From Gracilariopsis chorda (lineage: Eukaryota > Rhodophyta > Florideophyceae > Gracilariales > Gracilariaceae): DNA of 64,000 nucleotides. The stretch spans positions 62,001 through 126,000 of the forward strand of contig NBIV01000124.1 of NCBI GenBank assembly GCA_003194525.1, written 5' to 3'. The notes under the pieces were generated by a model, which ran no database searches, was not told the DNA's origin, and worked only from the letters and a program-made list of their open reading frames with translations. Made by a program: the position numbers and the translations under genes. Numbering within the stretch: position 1 is the first letter of the stretch; each line of letters opens with the position of its first letter. Positions 29,738 to 41,149 of the stretch are shown piece after piece.

Positions 29738-31369
29738 TTACATATAAATGAAAGACTTAACCTGGGCGCCCTTGGGATAAAACTCCTTGAAGAACCGAGG
29801 AATAAGTTCAACACACTCTTCGGCGCTCTTCTTCCTTGTGTAAATAAAGTGTTGTTGTAATGTGGCAATGCTTCTCGCTTCTTCTTCGGGGCGATCGAAA
29901 ACGGTTTTAGCAAAACTTTTGGCAAGCTCGTCAGACGCGCTGTTATAAAAGCTCTTAAACAAAGCGCACATCTGATCGGTATTGGGGTGCACGAATTCAA
30001 AACGTCGATCAACACGGCCGGCACGAATGAGCGCGGGGTCAAGTTTCTCAATGTGGTTGGTGGTGAATATGGTGATAATACCGTCAATAGAAATCAGGCC
30101 ATCCAAAGCATTGAGCATACCCGAAAAGGTCAAACTGGAACTAGTTTCACTCTTTCGATCCTCATTAAACAACACATCAACATCCTCCAAGACGAGAAGC
30201 GCACAGCGTGGCAAACTGGTAAGGGCATCATGCAGCGCCTGATTACTGAAATCGGCGGCGGTCAAGCTAAGAAAGCAAGCGTTAAGTCTGAACATACCCG
30301 CAATAACGCGTATAGTGCTAGTCTTTCCGACGCCAGGAGGCCCATAAAACAGATAACTTCTACGGTGCGGAAGTCCATGTGTCTGGTACCACCCCTTTGT
30401 ATCGCGAGAAAGAAAGTCCTTGATATCGCAAATAATGGTGTCCATTTGTCCATGTTGCAAAATGACGCTTTTCGGCGGTCTGGCCTTTTTGAAACCCTGA
30501 TTGGACCAATCTCCCGATCCATGTCCGCTGGTTCGGAATCGAAAGAGGCTGAATTTTCCGGGTTTGGCGCGGTGATTGGCTTGATCGCGTTCGGTGCGCC
30601 ACTTGAGAGCGACGGCACAAAACTCCTTCAGGGTGTCCGAATGCTCCGCGGCCACAATGACAGCGCGGTACAAATGGGAGGAGAAGGAATCTGTGAGCGG
30701 CATGCCAAATGCCCAATGATGAAGAATGACAAGTTTATCGCGAAGATAAAGCTTTGCAAAACCGAGTCCGAGTTGATATCGACGAACGGGAGGATCCTGC
30801 TTCTTCTTGAGCGCTCTGGAAGACAGGTGGAAAAGATCGTCCAGGGAGGATGGATCCGAGGAGGTGGCATCTGAGTCGGCATCTGTGTCCGGCTCCGAAT
30901 CGGAATCGGAGTCGGAATCAGACATGTCTGCAGGTGTGTAGCGATCGTCGGGGCAGTTCCACAGGGAGGAGAGGCGACCTTTGCCGTCGCGAAGAGGGAC
31001 CGGAACGTTATCGCATCGCCTTTCTACGCGAGAGGACTCGGAGACGGCTACATGTGGGAAGTGCTCCTGCGGGGTGATGTGCTGATCGAGATCGACGGCA
31101 AATTCGGCGGCGTAGCGAAGTAAGGCGACGTAGAGGGAGCAAGAACCGTTGGGCACTTCGATGAGAGCGGGGACGGGTGGCAGCGCGTGCTCGACGGCGA
31201 TTTGGGGTGGAAAGAGATGATCTCGGTCGACGGAGACGGTGAGCAAGGGAGTTGTGTCGGAAGAATGTGCGGACTTGGGCAGGTGAATTGTGTGCTTAGG
31301 GTCGAGTACGGGTTTAGCGGGGTTCTGAACGGCGAGGGCTGGGGTGTTTGCGTTGGGTGTGTTGGGCAT
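29738..31369 (-). CDS. BCS1-like AAA ATPase
   Basis: 543 aa from ATG 31369; the frame stays open further upstream without another ATG. The first 200 residues are Pro-rich and contain an acidic Ser/Asp run (DMSDSDSDSDSEPDTDADSD). The BCS1-type N-terminal region follows (residues about 205-340). The AAA domain has Walker A YGPPGVGKTST, Walker B ALLVLEDVDVLF, sensor TIFTTNHIEKLDPALI and arginine finger AGRVDRRFEF. BCS1 in mitochondria moves the folded Rieske protein across the inner membrane; algae also have related AAA proteins in other membranes. No clear transmembrane segment is seen in the expected place, so the exact role is open. Confidence 0.75.
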   Translation of the reverse strand: MPNTPNANTPALAVQNPAKPVLDPKHTIHLPKSAHSSDTTPLLTVSVDRDHLFPPQIAVEHALPPVPALIEVPNGSCSLYVALLRYAAEFAVDLDQHITPQEHFPHVAVSESSRVERRCDNVPVPLRDGKGRLSSLWNCPDDRYTPADMSDSDSDSDSEPDTDADSDATSSDPSSLDDLFHLSSRALKKKQDPPVRRYQLGLGFAKLYLRDKLVILHHWAFGMPLTDSFSSHLYRAVIVAAEHSDTLKEFCAVALKWRTERDQANHRAKPGKFSLFRFRTSGHGSGDWSNQGFKKARPPKSVILQHGQMDTIICDIKDFLSRDTKGWYQTHGLPHRRSYLFYGPPGVGKTSTIRVIAGMFRLNACFLSLTAADFSNQALHDALTSLPRCALLVLEDVDVLFNEDRKSETSSSLTFSGMLNALDGLISIDGIITIFTTNHIEKLDPALIRAGRVDRRFEFVHPNTDQMCALFKSFYNSASDELAKSFAKTVFDRPEEEARSIATLQQHFIYTRKKSAEECVELIPRFFKEFYPKGAQVKSFIYM

Positions 31370-32010
31370 GGCGTGGTTGGGCGATGGATGGGGGGAGTGA
31401 AGGAACGGAACCCAACGGCGAAGTTTGGGGTGAAGCGTGGAGGTGACGGGGGGGGGTGTCGGGAGGGCGGGTCGGGATGTTAAGTACACGTCTGTGCGCG
31501 ACGTGGTGCAGAACGAATGTGTATAGCGACTCTTTAAGATATCTGGCTCTACACTAGTAGAGAGTGGTAGATCGGTGGAGGGCCTAAGTTACACGACGCG
31601 AGTGATTTGCGCGTGGGGGTTCGTCGTGGTCGAGACCTCAAGCGCCCCGAGACGACGTGTGTGTGACGTGGACAGCGGGGAAGGCAGCAGCGTGCGTGCT
31701 CAAGACAGCAGATGGTATGGCTGGTACAGCTGTCGATTAGGTACTCTTTCCGTAGTTCCAAAAGCCGGAACACGTATATTGTCAGCTAAACACGTACAAT
31801 AACGAAGGACCAGAGTCCGGGACGTGAAGCCCCAAGTAACCCAAAGGTCGCGTAGGTAACCTTATATAAACCCACCAATCTACCGGAGCTAAGAGAAGCT
31901 CCCGGCAGACTTGTGCCGCATTTGTTGTTTAAGCTTAGCTGAACGTTCTCACACTGCGTTTACGACAATGAACATCGACCACATGTCAGAAGTTCAAGCA
32001 ACAACAGCAC
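31370..32010. other. Intergenic region without a gene
   Basis: Short ORFs only. It contains the promoter of the BCS1-like gene on the right of that gene. A TATA-like CTTATATAAACC sits at about 31860-31872. Confidence 0.4.
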
Positions 32011-32158
32011 GATCGCGAAGGCCGCGCTCGCAACAGCAAGTGGTGCAGTGCGATCGCGGCGGCCGCGCTCACGACAGAAGATGGTGCAGCGCGATCGCGG
32101 CCGCCGCGCTCACGACAGAAGATGGTGCAGCGCGATCGCGGCGGCCACGCTCACGTTG
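32011..32158. repeat. 41-bp tandem repeat derived from the methyltransferase C terminus
   Basis: Units start at 32011, 32052, 32093 and 32134 (last one partial), each GATCGCG..GGCCGCGCTC.... The unit at 32093-32158 holds the last codons of the methyltransferase gene on the minus strand ([12 protein letters not shown], stop 32110). The other units lie past the stop, in the 3' flank. Confidence 0.85.
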
Positions 32159-32188
32159 AGCGAGTCCACGCCAGTCGACGCGCCGTTT

Positions 32189-32224
<36 letters not shown>

Positions 32225-33303
32225 ATGGCCACCACATGGTCGCACTGCCGCCTCACCAGCGTTCGCAGCCCGCGCCCTTCGCTGCCCACCACAACAGCCG
32301 TGCGTTGCCGTCGCGAAAGCCGCGTCAGCGCCTCGCCGCCGTCGCCGGCAAGTGCCACCACTCGCCACCCGTCCGTTCTCAGCCGCGCCAGCGTCCTCGG
32401 TAGACTGCTCGTGGCAAACGTCTCAACCACGTCCGCCGCCCCGGCAGACGCCTTGCACACCGTCGCGTTAAGCGGCGCGCAGTTTTTTTCCGACACCACC
32501 ACCGCATCAGCGCCTAGAAATAGCGCGGACCGAAGTGCAGCGCCCACGTTATGCGGATCACTCACTTCATCCAGCACCAGGATCACCCCTTCAAATCCAG
32601 CCTGTAGAAGTTGCACCTCCGTTCCATACTTGAGCGCACTCGTTTGAACAACAACTCCCTGGTGTTTTCGATGCCCAACCAATTCATTTAACAGCCCTTT
32701 ATCCACTTCCACCACCGACTTGCCATCCTCCCGGACCGCGCGTAACACCTTTGCAATCGCCGCGGCGTTCTCTCTTTTCCGCTCCGTTCCATCTTTCCCG
32801 CTTTGTATAAACGCGCGATAAATCTCCCTTCGCCCCGTACGCACCAAGCTGGCAACCGCGTTAACCCCGTAAATGAGTTCATCCCCACTTTCACGCGCCT
32901 CTTTTACCGCTATTTGCTCCGCACTCCGTTCAACGTCATCCACAGCTTTCTCCCATGATTTTGCGCCACCGCGTCTCCATTCCTCCCTCCCGCGTCCAAC
33001 GTTGCTGCGATCTCGTCGAAAAGAGCGCCGTTCTTCCTCGCGAAATGACCACGACGCACACCTCACATACCGCGCCCCGCTTCTGCGTCTGTGCGCTAAT
33101 GCGCCGCGCTGCGTACGTAACACTGCAGCTCCGACGCTCACAAATGCCGCCCGCATCTCGTCCACTGCCCCTGCTTGGAGTGCACACCGCGACAGCTCGC
33201 TCTCGTCTGGCGCCGTGCCCACCGTTCGCTCCTCATCTCCCTTCATCTCGCCGTCGTCCCGCGCATGGTAGCAAACACCGTGAGTGGGCAGGCAGACATG
33301 CAT
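32110..33303 (-). CDS. SpoU/TrmH rRNA 2'-O-ribose methyltransferase, MRM1-like
   Basis: 397 aa from ATG 33303; another ATG at MKGDEERT lies 19 codons on. The N-terminal substrate-binding domain begins near residue 145 ([20 protein letters not shown]). The SPOUT domain follows with motif 1 [20 protein letters not shown], motif 2 [19 protein letters not shown] and motif 3 [15 protein letters not shown]. Motifs 2 and 3 form the knotted SAM site. A run of 11 Gly from (CCG)n sits between them (32188-32224), where the family is usually short. MRM1 modifies one G of the mitochondrial large rRNA; a plastid role is also possible. It is divergent from the dehydratase gene, with 335 bp between the starts. 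Confidence 0.82.
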
Positions 33304-33638
33304 TTTTTGGCACTGCGCTGGTACCAACGGTACACGTCACCTGCGCTGCCTTCTGTAAGCTGACCAAAATCTCGGCGCTCATCCTTCTCCATGTGGCTCG
33401 ATCCGCGGTAGCAATTAGTTATACCAACGGTGCCATCAACAGCGTATCCTCCCGTTCCGATACGTTGGGTACATACTTGCTCCAGTGGCAGATCATCATA
33501 GTGAGCAACGGCAAAGGGCTACGTAAGGTTCGGCTTCCGTCGCTCTCACCTCCCCGATCTTCATCGCTAGTTAAAAAGGTGCCTATCACTCCCGTTTCCC
33601 GTCCTCTCACCCTCCCTCCTCACAACCAAATCAGCAAC
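33304..33638. promoter_or_regulatory. Divergent promoter region, methyltransferase / dehydratase
   Basis: 335 bp between two outward-reading ATGs. The dehydratase frame is open through it but carries no conserved sequence there, so I treat it as untranslated. No clear TATA box is seen. Confidence 0.5.
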
Positions 33639-35510
33639 ATGTCGTCTCAAGCTTTCGTCACCCCGTCACCTCTGTCACACTCTGCATTCTTCTCCACCAA
33701 GCATGCCGCCATATCCTCCCGCCTAGCCCTGCCCTTGCCCAATCACACCGCATGTCACCCGTCACACAGCAATACCACCATGACCGCTGCCAGCTCGCAG
33801 AACCTTCGCTCCCGATCTTCCTCCCTGGTTGGAGATCAACCCGGGACCGCTGAATGGAACAAGCGAACCGCTGCTCGCGCAATGTTGCGTGCCGTCGATT
33901 TCAACGACGAGGACTTTGGAAAACCCATCATCACCGTGGCATGCACCCACACAAATGCAACCCCTTGTAACGCCCACATGAGCGTGCTCGGAGAAGAGGT
34001 TCAGAAGCACGTTGAACAGACCGGAGGAAAGGCGTTTGTGTTTGGAACGCCTGTTATTTCCGATGGAGAAACTATGGGAACGAGCGGTATGCGCTATTCA
34101 CTCGTATCAAGAGATCTCATCGCCGACTGCATCGAAACCATGCATGAGGGTTATCTCGCAGATGGAATGATCACGCTTGGAGGTTGCGATAAGAGCATTC
34201 CGGGTGCACTAATGCCGATTCTCCGAAATGATTCTATTGGCGTTATGCTGTACGGAGGCAGTATTCTTCCCGGTCATTTGGACGGGGCTGACACCACTGT
34301 TATTTCGGCTTTCGAAGCCATTGGGGCCCGTTCTGCAGGCAAGATTGATGATGTTCAGTTAGGTCGCGTTGAGCGTAACTCGTGTCCTGGGAGTGGAAGT
34401 TGTGGTGGTATGTTCACCGCTAATACTATGGCCAGTATAATCGAGGCTATGGGTATGAGCGTTCCTTACTCTGCGGCGCATACAGCCGTCAATCGACAAA
34501 ACGAACTTAGCGCAGATAAGATGAAAGATTGTGAACGAAGTGTGCAGGCCTTGTTCACTTGCATGGAGCGAGGCATTACGAGTAGACAAGTCTGCACACG
34601 AAAAGCGTTTGAGAATGGTATCACGGTTTGTATGGCACTGGGCGGTAGTACGAATGCTGTTCTTCACTGCCTGGCGCTTGCTCACGAGGCAGAGGTAGAT
34701 CTCTCTATTGATGACTTTAACACCATCGGGGAGCGCGTTCCGCTCATTGGCGACTTCAAACCGTTTGGAAAGTACACGATGGCGGACCTTGAGAAGATTG
34801 GCGGGGTGCCTCTGGTCATGAAATATCTGCTTGATAACGGCTATTTACATGGTGACTGCATGACCGTCACCGGCAAGACTATTGCTGAAAACCTGGCGGA
34901 TGTGCCCAGTTTGCCGAGTACTCAAGATGTTATCAGAACTCTGGAGCAGCCGTATGCCGCTGCTGGAAATCACATTGTTGTTATGAGAGGAAACTTGGCA
35001 CCGGAGGGGGCTGTGATCAAACTGTCTGGCAAGGAGCTTGACCTGCATCGCGGTCCAGCGCGAGTGTTTGAGAGCGAGGAAGAGGCGTTGAATGCGATCC
35101 TGGCAGGAAAGATCATCGCCAATGACGTTGTGGTAATCCGTCAAGAAGGTCCGCGTGGCGGACCTGGGATGCGGGAGATGCTGTCGCCGTCTGCTGCCAT
35201 CATGGGCGCCGGCCTCGGGAAGAGTGTTGCATTGCTGACCGATGGTCGCTTTTCTGGCGGTACGCACGGCATTATGGTCGGTCACGTCTCTCCGGAAGCA
35301 GCTGTTGGAGGCCCTATCGGTCTTATTGAAGAAGGAGATATGATCCGACTTGAACCGCAAAAAAAGCTGCTGTCGATTGAAATTGACGATGTGGAAATGG
35401 AACGGAGAAGAGGCTTATGGAAACCGATCGAGAAGCAACGCACGAGGGGAGTGCTTGATAAGTATGCACGACTGGTTTCGTCTGCTAGCGCTGGAGCGGT
35501 CACTCATTAG
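33639..35510 (+). CDS. ILVD: Dihydroxyacid dehydratase, plastid-targeted
   Basis: 623 aa. It converts 2,3-dihydroxy-isovalerate and -methylvalerate to the 2-keto acids in valine and isoleucine synthesis. ATG 33639 is chosen because the Ser/Thr/Ala-rich leader starts there and homology begins about 65 residues later; the frame extends further upstream. Fe-S ligands: [14 protein letters not shown] and [18 protein letters not shown]. Near the C terminus is the catalytic-serine segment [15 protein letters not shown]. Three cysteine sites fit the [2Fe-2S] class used by plants and algae. The leader of about 60 residues ([20 protein letters not shown]) suits a plastid transit peptide. Full length, no intron. 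Confidence 0.95.
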   Translation: MSSQAFVTPSPLSHSAFFSTKHAAISSRLALPLPNHTACHPSHSNTTMTAASSQNLRSRSSSLVGDQPGTAEWNKRTAARAMLRAVDFNDEDFGKPIITVACTHTNATPCNAHMSVLGEEVQKHVEQTGGKAFVFGTPVISDGETMGTSGMRYSLVSRDLIADCIETMHEGYLADGMITLGGCDKSIPGALMPILRNDSIGVMLYGGSILPGHLDGADTTVISAFEAIGARSAGKIDDVQLGRVERNSCPGSGSCGGMFTANTMASIIEAMGMSVPYSAAHTAVNRQNELSADKMKDCERSVQALFTCMERGITSRQVCTRKAFENGITVCMALGGSTNAVLHCLALAHEAEVDLSIDDFNTIGERVPLIGDFKPFGKYTMADLEKIGGVPLVMKYLLDNGYLHGDCMTVTGKTIAENLADVPSLPSTQDVIRTLEQPYAAAGNHIVVMRGNLAPEGAVIKLSGKELDLHRGPARVFESEEEALNAILAGKIIANDVVVIRQEGPRGGPGMREMLSPSAAIMGAGLGKSVALLTDGRFSGGTHGIMVGHVSPEAAVGGPIGLIEEGDMIRLEPQKKLLSIEIDDVEMERRRGLWKPIEKQRTRGVLDKYARLVSSASAGAVTH

Positions 35511-36395
35511 AAGGACGTGGGCGCAGGGTGGGGGAGAGGGTTAGGGTTTTGGTTTGCTAGCTGAATGTGAAGGTTGAGTTGGGGAAGTCTCAACCGCACA
35601 AAGTGCACTTGGGAGGGCGCGATTGAGAAGCGTTCGGCTCAACACACAAAGGTACCGTTGGGACCGCTGGTAAAGGGTGCCATACAAAAACTGGAGCGTA
35701 ACGACGTTAGCCTACAACGTTTGTGAACTACAAGGGTACCGCCAACGCATATGTGCTAGGCCAGTGAGAAGTTGCCCTTCGCATGCCATCGCGGCTATTC
35801 CTCCGGAGAAGATCAGACTCGACGACTTTTGACCTTGGTGGATGCGTCGCTGCGTAGGTTGCGCCGTGGGCAACAAACACGTAAACAAATGCTCAAAAAT
35901 CGCCATGGCACCAAAAGAATTAAAGGGCAGTCGAGCTTGAGGCTGTTCCCCTTCACGTGTACAGCCACGAGGTAAGGGAGGAAGCTATCCTTAGCATCTC
36001 TAGTTCTTATCACAACTATCCCGCACAGCGCACAAGGGCGAGAGCCTTTCCACGACGAGCGAGCATTGCTACGTGACTTACTGCACCGTCGCATTCCCTC
36101 ACATAGTGCCATTAGCTTTGCGCCAGCGTTCCTGTTGTGCGTTTTTCTTTGCGCCAATTCCCACGGCAAGTGCCATACGCTTCTGCAAGCGCCAACGCCC
36201 TGGACACGTCTCTTTCGAACAAACAACAAAAAACGCCTCGTCGGCGGCGACTCCTTTCACCAGGCGCACAGTTCGCAAACGCGCAAAGTGCTTCACAACA
36301 AACAGCAGTTCGTACCGTTCGTTCGCTGGGGCCACTAGTCACCTAACGTCAAGCGAGAAGAGCAGTCAGCGGGCGCTCCACACAGCCACATTTCG
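35511..36395. other. Intergenic region, no gene seen
   Basis: 885 bp with only short overlapping ORFs in several frames and no conserved motif or RNA gene that I can recognise. It should hold the 3' end of the dehydratase gene and the promoter of the gene at 36396. Confidence 0.4.
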
Positions 36396-38402
36396 ATGCT
36401 TCGAGGCGTGCGTGAGAAACTACGGTCTAGAAGAAGTCGTCGCCACTCGCCGCCATTCGAGGAAGGTCTCATTCCCGATGATCGTCAACCGCGCGCATTT
36501 CGAAACATTTCGATAGATCTTCTTCAAAAACCGTTCAATCTATTCCCGCGTCGCAGATCCAAGGAGGAGCAAACCACGTTCCAAGCGCCTCCTCAGCCGG
36601 CACCACCAAAGCGGAACGACGACTCCTTTTCGTCCATACCGTCTACCCACGCATCAAAGGACCCTTTTCTAAACGACGATGTGCCCGTGGATATCTCGCG
36701 AAGTGAGAATACGGATCGTCCTCGCAAGGAGGATGACAGCGTCAAGTCCAACGCTGAACCGGGCAGTCCACCTGCCTCGTTCAGTTCGGCAAGCACCGTG
36801 AGAAAGCGAAGTTCTTTGTGGAAACGATCGTATGACCCGGAGGCGGACTTTCAGAGCGTACATGAACGTGATATTCTAAAGGCTGTTAGTTTATCGGAAG
36901 CAGCAGTGAAGAACGATGACGTGCGGTGTGCACAGCAGCTTGCGCATATTGTGAATGCGCAGGTGGACGAGTTTACAAGCGCGGTCCAGCAGGTGCAAAC
37001 AGATGGTGCGCAAGCAAGGGAATTTGCGCGCACGCTGCCTGTAGCGCGTGACTCACGTTTTAGGGGTTTACTTGATGTGAAAATGGACGGGGACAGTGTC
37101 AGGGAAGCGGATCGCTCACTGAGAGACATGAGGTGTACTGAACAGCTGTGGGATCTGGAAGCATGCATGGTGGAAAAGAGGTACGAAGATTGTGTGAGTG
37201 CAGTACACAAGCTGGGTGGCATGAGTGATAAGATGTCGGCGCGTGCAGAAGGGCGATTTAAACAACTACGCGATGAACTGATTGGGGAACTGGGGTCACT
37301 GTGCGCTACTATGCCACACGCTGCAGAGACATACGCGCCGCTACTCAAATCACTTGAAGCGGGTGAAGAGGGGAGATGTAGGGTGTTGGAGGACATGAAA
37401 CGTGAGCTGTTTGCCGAGTTGAGACACGCTGCTACTCACTCGCACGACGCGGCTGCGCTGTACTTAAACATGATGCTGAACAAGACGGTGGGACTGTTCA
37501 GACGCGCAAACGAGATGTACATGGCACTGTCGTTTGCAGGCGACCATAACTCACGCGGGTTCCTTCTGTGGATGGTGGAACAGTCGGATCGGGTGTACGA
37601 GGAGTTTGTTCGTCCGGTGTTAAGCAAGGTGTGCAAGGCGGACGCGATCACGATTCTCAAGGTGATTGAGGCGGCGCAGGAGCGGCGCGAACCGACGGAT
37701 CAGCCGATGAGGGGTGGTGAAGCGAGCGTTGTGTCTGTGTTCCAGACGCGGGTGAAGGCGCTCATGCGGGGAGATATGGAGGGGGCTGTGCGGGAGGCGG
37801 AGCGACAGCTTGTGGAACGGGCGAAAATGCTGGCGTCTGCCATCCCGCGGAGCTGGCGAGAGGGGCCGTACGAATCTGGGCGGGCGATGTGCGACGAGTT
37901 GAGCGTGGTGAAGAAGGGGTTGGAGGGCGTTGTGAAAGTGGAGGGGGAGCGAGAGGGGGTTGTGAGGAGGTTGGTGGTGCGGCCGGCGGTGACGTACTGC
38001 GCGACGCTGGTGGAGATGTGTGGGAAAAGCGTGAAGGAGGAGGCGGAGGTGAGCATGCAGGAGGTGCAGGAGGGGTTGTTGGCGACGGTGGCCGTCGTGG
38101 GACGCGCGCTGCAGCGGCTGGGAAGGGGAAGCGGCGCGGCGGAGGGCGCGGCGCGCGCGCTGCTGTCGGCGGACGTGGGCGCGGTCAGCGCCGTGCACGC
38201 GCAGCTCAAGCGCGGCGCGGGGGAGCGGTGCGGGGGGGGACGAAGACGGGCGGCGCGGCGGCGGGGCGGGCGTTGCGCCTCTTCTTCTTCGTCGGCGGGG
38301 GAGGGGGTGGAGGACGCGGCTGGCGGCGACGATGAGCAGCGGCGGGCGCGAGTGTTCCTGGCGCAGCAACGGGCGAGTGTTCGTTGTACGAGCAGCCGCT
38401 GA
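36396..38402 (+). CDS. Exocyst Exo84-like / CATCHR protein (tentative)
   Basis: 668 aa from ATG 36396. The first 140 residues are basic and low in complexity. Helical sequence follows: [15 protein letters not shown], then [20 protein letters not shown] near 245, a pattern seen where Exo84 starts its helical bundles. [40 protein letters not shown] and [20 protein letters not shown] continue it. The last 60 residues are Gly/Arg-rich. If correct, it tethers secretory vesicles at the plasma membrane. It could instead be another CATCHR subunit; the family call rests on pattern only. Confidence 0.45.
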   Translation: MLRGVREKLRSRRSRRHSPPFEEGLIPDDRQPRAFRNISIDLLQKPFNLFPRRRSKEEQTTFQAPPQPAPPKRNDDSFSSIPSTHASKDPFLNDDVPVDISRSENTDRPRKEDDSVKSNAEPGSPPASFSSASTVRKRSSLWKRSYDPEADFQSVHERDILKAVSLSEAAVKNDDVRCAQQLAHIVNAQVDEFTSAVQQVQTDGAQAREFARTLPVARDSRFRGLLDVKMDGDSVREADRSLRDMRCTEQLWDLEACMVEKRYEDCVSAVHKLGGMSDKMSARAEGRFKQLRDELIGELGSLCATMPHAAETYAPLLKSLEAGEEGRCRVLEDMKRELFAELRHAATHSHDAAALYLNMMLNKTVGLFRRANEMYMALSFAGDHNSRGFLLWMVEQSDRVYEEFVRPVLSKVCKADAITILKVIEAAQERREPTDQPMRGGEASVVSVFQTRVKALMRGDMEGAVREAERQLVERAKMLASAIPRSWREGPYESGRAMCDELSVVKKGLEGVVKVEGEREGVVRRLVVRPAVTYCATLVEMCGKSVKEEAEVSMQEVQEGLLATVAVVGRALQRLGRGSGAAEGAARALLSADVGAVSAVHAQLKRGAGERCGGGRRRAARRRGGRCASSSSSAGEGVEDAAGGDDEQRRARVFLAQQRASVRCTSSR

Positions 38403-38629
38403 CAAGTGACGGCTGTTCGAAACGGTTGTCGCCCCGCGATGCATTTTCTTTTTTTTCACTTGTTGATCAACGGTGCGATTATGCTCCTCCCCCTTGTGTC
38501 CACCACCCCCCCCCCGTGTATCATCATCTTAGCTACGCGTCCGTCCGTTACACTGCGTCGCACTTCCACCACGCTTATATCCGTTCACTATTGCCCCCCC
38601 GATCCCCCCCCACCCCCCCCCACCCATTT

Positions 38630-39718
38630 ATGCCTCCCGTCCCCGCTTCCCCACCGAGAATGTCATCCCCCCCATTCCCCAACCCCCTACCATCCCTTAC
38701 AATGCCACTCACATTCACCAACCCCGCGTCCGCGTCCGCTCCCGGGAAAGAGAACTTTCTTCCCAACCTCAACTGCAATGCCCCCACCTACGTCTCCACC
38801 AAGCCCGCCGCTACCAACCCCCCGCCCCTCCTGCGTCCCCGTTCCTCACACGGTTACCCCATGGGAGGCGGCCCCTCCTACGCAGACCCTCCCCGCGCGT
38901 GGAAGCTCTCCGACTTCCAGATCGGACGCCCCCTCGGTAAGGGCAAGTACGGCAGCGTCTATCTCGCCCGCGAGAAGCGTTCCAAGTACATCGTCGCTCT
39001 CAAGGTGCTCTTCAAGGAACAGCTTCTCAAGAGCAAGGTCGAGCACCAGCTACGACGCGAAATTGAAATCCAGTCTCACTTACGCCACCCCAATATTCTC
39101 CGTCTCTTCGGCTTCTTCTACGATGACAACCGCGTCTTTCTCATCCTCGAGTACGCTGCCAAGGGGGAGCTGTACAAGCACTTGAGAATGCACACCTTCG
39201 ATGAACGGCGTGCCGCTTGTTACGCCGCCTGTGTGGCACATGCTTTGGGCTATTGTCATTCTAAACATGTCATTCATCGTGATATTAAGCCGGAGAATAT
39301 CTTGCTCGGTATCAATGGCGAAATCAAAATCGCAGACTTTGGATGGAGTGTACATGCACCCAGTGATCGTCGTGATACCATGTGTGGTACCTTGGATTAC
39401 ATTCCGCCTGAAATGATTTTGAACCGCTCTCATGATCACGCAGTCGATCAGTGGGCGCTCGGTGTGCTTGTGTATGAGTTTATTCTGGGCAGAGCACCGT
39501 TTGAAGCAGGTGACAAAGATCAGACCCAAATTCGCATCATTACAGTTGACTACACCATTCCTGCCAACTCCATGAGTGACATGGCCCAAGATCTCATCGG
39601 TCGTCTCTTGGTCAAGGATCCGTGGAAACGACTCCCGCTTAAGCATGTATTGCAGCACCCTTGGATTGTCACCAATGCCGCAGACACGCTTGCCCGCTTG
39701 CAGAGACTCTCTTCATGA
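38630..39718 (+). CDS. Aurora-type protein kinase
   Basis: 362 aa from ATG 38630; the frame is open upstream into the previous gene but without conserved sequence. The first 115 residues are Pro/Ser-rich with a KEN box (GKENFLPN), a possible degradation signal for the anaphase-promoting complex. Kinase domain: [11 protein letters not shown], catalytic Lys in [22 protein letters not shown], and the Aurora signature [13 protein letters not shown] followed by [14 protein letters not shown]. The Thr of DTMCGT is the activation-loop phosphosite. Aurora kinases control chromosome segregation and cytokinesis. It lies 228 bp after the stop of the Exo84-like gene, same strand. Confidence 0.92.
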   Translation: MPPVPASPPRMSSPPFPNPLPSLTMPLTFTNPASASAPGKENFLPNLNCNAPTYVSTKPAATNPPPLLRPRSSHGYPMGGGPSYADPPRAWKLSDFQIGRPLGKGKYGSVYLAREKRSKYIVALKVLFKEQLLKSKVEHQLRREIEIQSHLRHPNILRLFGFFYDDNRVFLILEYAAKGELYKHLRMHTFDERRAACYAACVAHALGYCHSKHVIHRDIKPENILLGINGEIKIADFGWSVHAPSDRRDTMCGTLDYIPPEMILNRSHDHAVDQWALGVLVYEFILGRAPFEAGDKDQTQIRIITVDYTIPANSMSDMAQDLIGRLLVKDPWKRLPLKHVLQHPWIVTNAADTLARLQRLSS

Positions 39719-40481
39719 GCTAGTCTCGCGTTTCGGCTGGCAACCTTTTGGTTTTTGTTTCTTTTTGTTGGAAAGCGAGTAGCTCGCGGTTTCTACGCAG
39801 CGTTACACGCGCTTGAGACCAATTCCCCCTTTTCTCAACTCCCCCCGTCCTTTCTCCTTCATCCCCGTTGCATTGCACTTTGGTATTCCATGTTGGCCGA
39901 CAAATCTTGGCCTGCTTCTCAACGATTTTGCACAGCATCAAAGAAGAAGGCCGCTTTCTCCTCCGTCGGATGGGTGTATTTGTTTACGCGCACAGTTTGT
40001 AGCTTCCCCCGAGTGCAGGGGCTCGTCGCTTCGGCGTCACGGGTGTCAGTCGTGCAAGTTTTTGTGCGATTGATTCGACGTCGCTCAAATGGAATTAGCC
40101 ACTTGCTCCACTCCTCTTTTCCCCATTTCGTCAATGTTTTGAACAACTGCAAGCGCTCAACTTTCCATCGGTCGCTTTTCTGTCTTCCTCATTCATTTAA
40201 CGTAAGCTCCCTTCTCCCGTAGTAACTTCATAAACTAGACAGACAGATGTGGAAACTGCTTTCCACACCCCACTTCCCGTGCCCTTCCCCATGTTGTTGC
40301 GTCCGATTATTAGTTTGCGTGTTCCGAGGGAGTAGACTGTGACTGCTTGGCACTTGTTATCGCGCACTAAATGGACGGGCGGCTCGAACCTGCCCCATTC
40401 AGAAATCTGAATCGAGTAGCGCGCTGTATTCGTTCACTTTTGAAAACAGCAGACGATGCTTGACAAACATGTTACGGTCCA
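39719..40481. other. Intergenic region, no gene seen
   Basis: Pyrimidine-rich in its first half, with short ORFs only. A compact fold with two hairpins lies at about 40367-40430 (ATTCAGAAATCTGAAT and GGGCGGCTCGAACCTGCCCC), but I could not fit it to a tRNA. Confidence 0.35.
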
Positions 40482-40859
40482 CTAGTCTTGTTTGCAAAGC
40501 AGTCGTCTCGTACAACCTGCAATGTAACCAGCGTTCTCTGTCTTTGTTTGATCGAACACCAAGTCTGTTCCAACCACATCTTCAAAGCGTCCTTCAATTC
40601 GCTGGCCGTCAATGATTAGCACTGGGGGGTCCAATGACTGAAACTGACCATACCACGCCATACAGAGCTGTTAGTAACTGTTGTTCGTGTGGGAATTCGA
40701 TGTGACACGTACCTTGACTCGCAACTCCGCGCCTGGCTCGCTGAGAACCTTTGCAATGTGTTCCGGCACTTGGAGCAGAACGCGCTTTCTCTTCTTTGTG
40801 ACGCCGACTTTTCTCTTTCCAACACTACTGGAGCGATGAGCGTCACTCTTAGGGTTCAT
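40482..40859 (-). CDS. TFIIIC subunit 6-like protein, one intron
   Basis: Exons 40713-40859 and 40482-40637 give 100 aa; both junctions are phase 0. The intron (40638-40712, 75 bp) starts GTACGT, has a TACTAAC branch site and ends TTTCAG. An alternative 3' site, GGTCAG six bases earlier, also keeps frame. Exon 1 is basic then VLLQVPEHIAKVLSEPGAEL. Exon 2 has DPPVLIIDGQRIEGRFEDVV and GTDLVFDQT, matching the small beta-barrel of GTF3C6 (fission yeast Sfc7). TFIIIC binds tRNA promoters for RNA polymerase III. It shares a 290-bp divergent promoter with the golgin gene. The intron is why the gene is not one open frame. Confidence 0.65.
40638..40712 (-). other. Spliceosomal intron with TACTAAC branch site
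   Basis: 75 bp: GTACGT at the 5' end, TACTAAC about 37 nt before the 3' end, CAG at the 3' end. It has near-perfect yeast-like signals. Confidence 0.75.
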
Positions 40860-41149
40860 CGCTGTGTGGAACGAACTATGAAAACCTCTGACCTGATCAC
40901 TCGCACTCTCGGTCCCCACATGCCAGCGGCATCCTTGGACTGTGCCCAACTGCATTATAATGTTGACTCTGTACCGACAGCACATTCCCACTCTCGTTGG
41001 CCTGACACCAAATTATTTTATGACCACATTTTTCCGTTCTCTGCTCTGCTGACCGTGCTCTACCTCCTCCTCCAGCTTCGGCATTTCGCTGGTGATTCTT
41101 CAATTTACGAAAGCCGGCACGGCATGCTCAGCTCCCCTAACTAACCAAG

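Noticed and set aside
32187-32471. Arg-rich ORFs over the (CCG)n run on both strands
   Set aside because: They are by-products of the triplet repeat encoding the Gly run of the methyltransferase.
32955-33638. Upstream extension of the dehydratase frame (228 codons)
   Set aside because: It overlaps the divergent methyltransferase gene on the other strand and encodes nothing conserved; the leader and homology start at ATG 33639.
37620-38459. Minus-strand 279-codon ORF rich in Arg and His
   Set aside because: It is the shadow of the GC-rich end of the Exo84-like gene; composition follows codon bias on the other strand.
38384-38629. N-terminal extension of the Aurora kinase frame
   Set aside because: It begins inside the previous gene at a non-ATG codon and is low-complexity Pro/His sequence from C-runs.
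40367-40430. tRNA-like fold on the minus strand (GGTTCGAGCC loop and an ATTCAG hairpin)
   Set aside because: The T-stem needs a bulge, no acceptor or D-arm fits, and the anticodon loop cannot be made seven bases.
40689-41144. Plus-strand 151-codon ORF
   Set aside because: It overlaps exon 1 of the TFIIIC-like gene on the opposite strand and has no recognisable domain.
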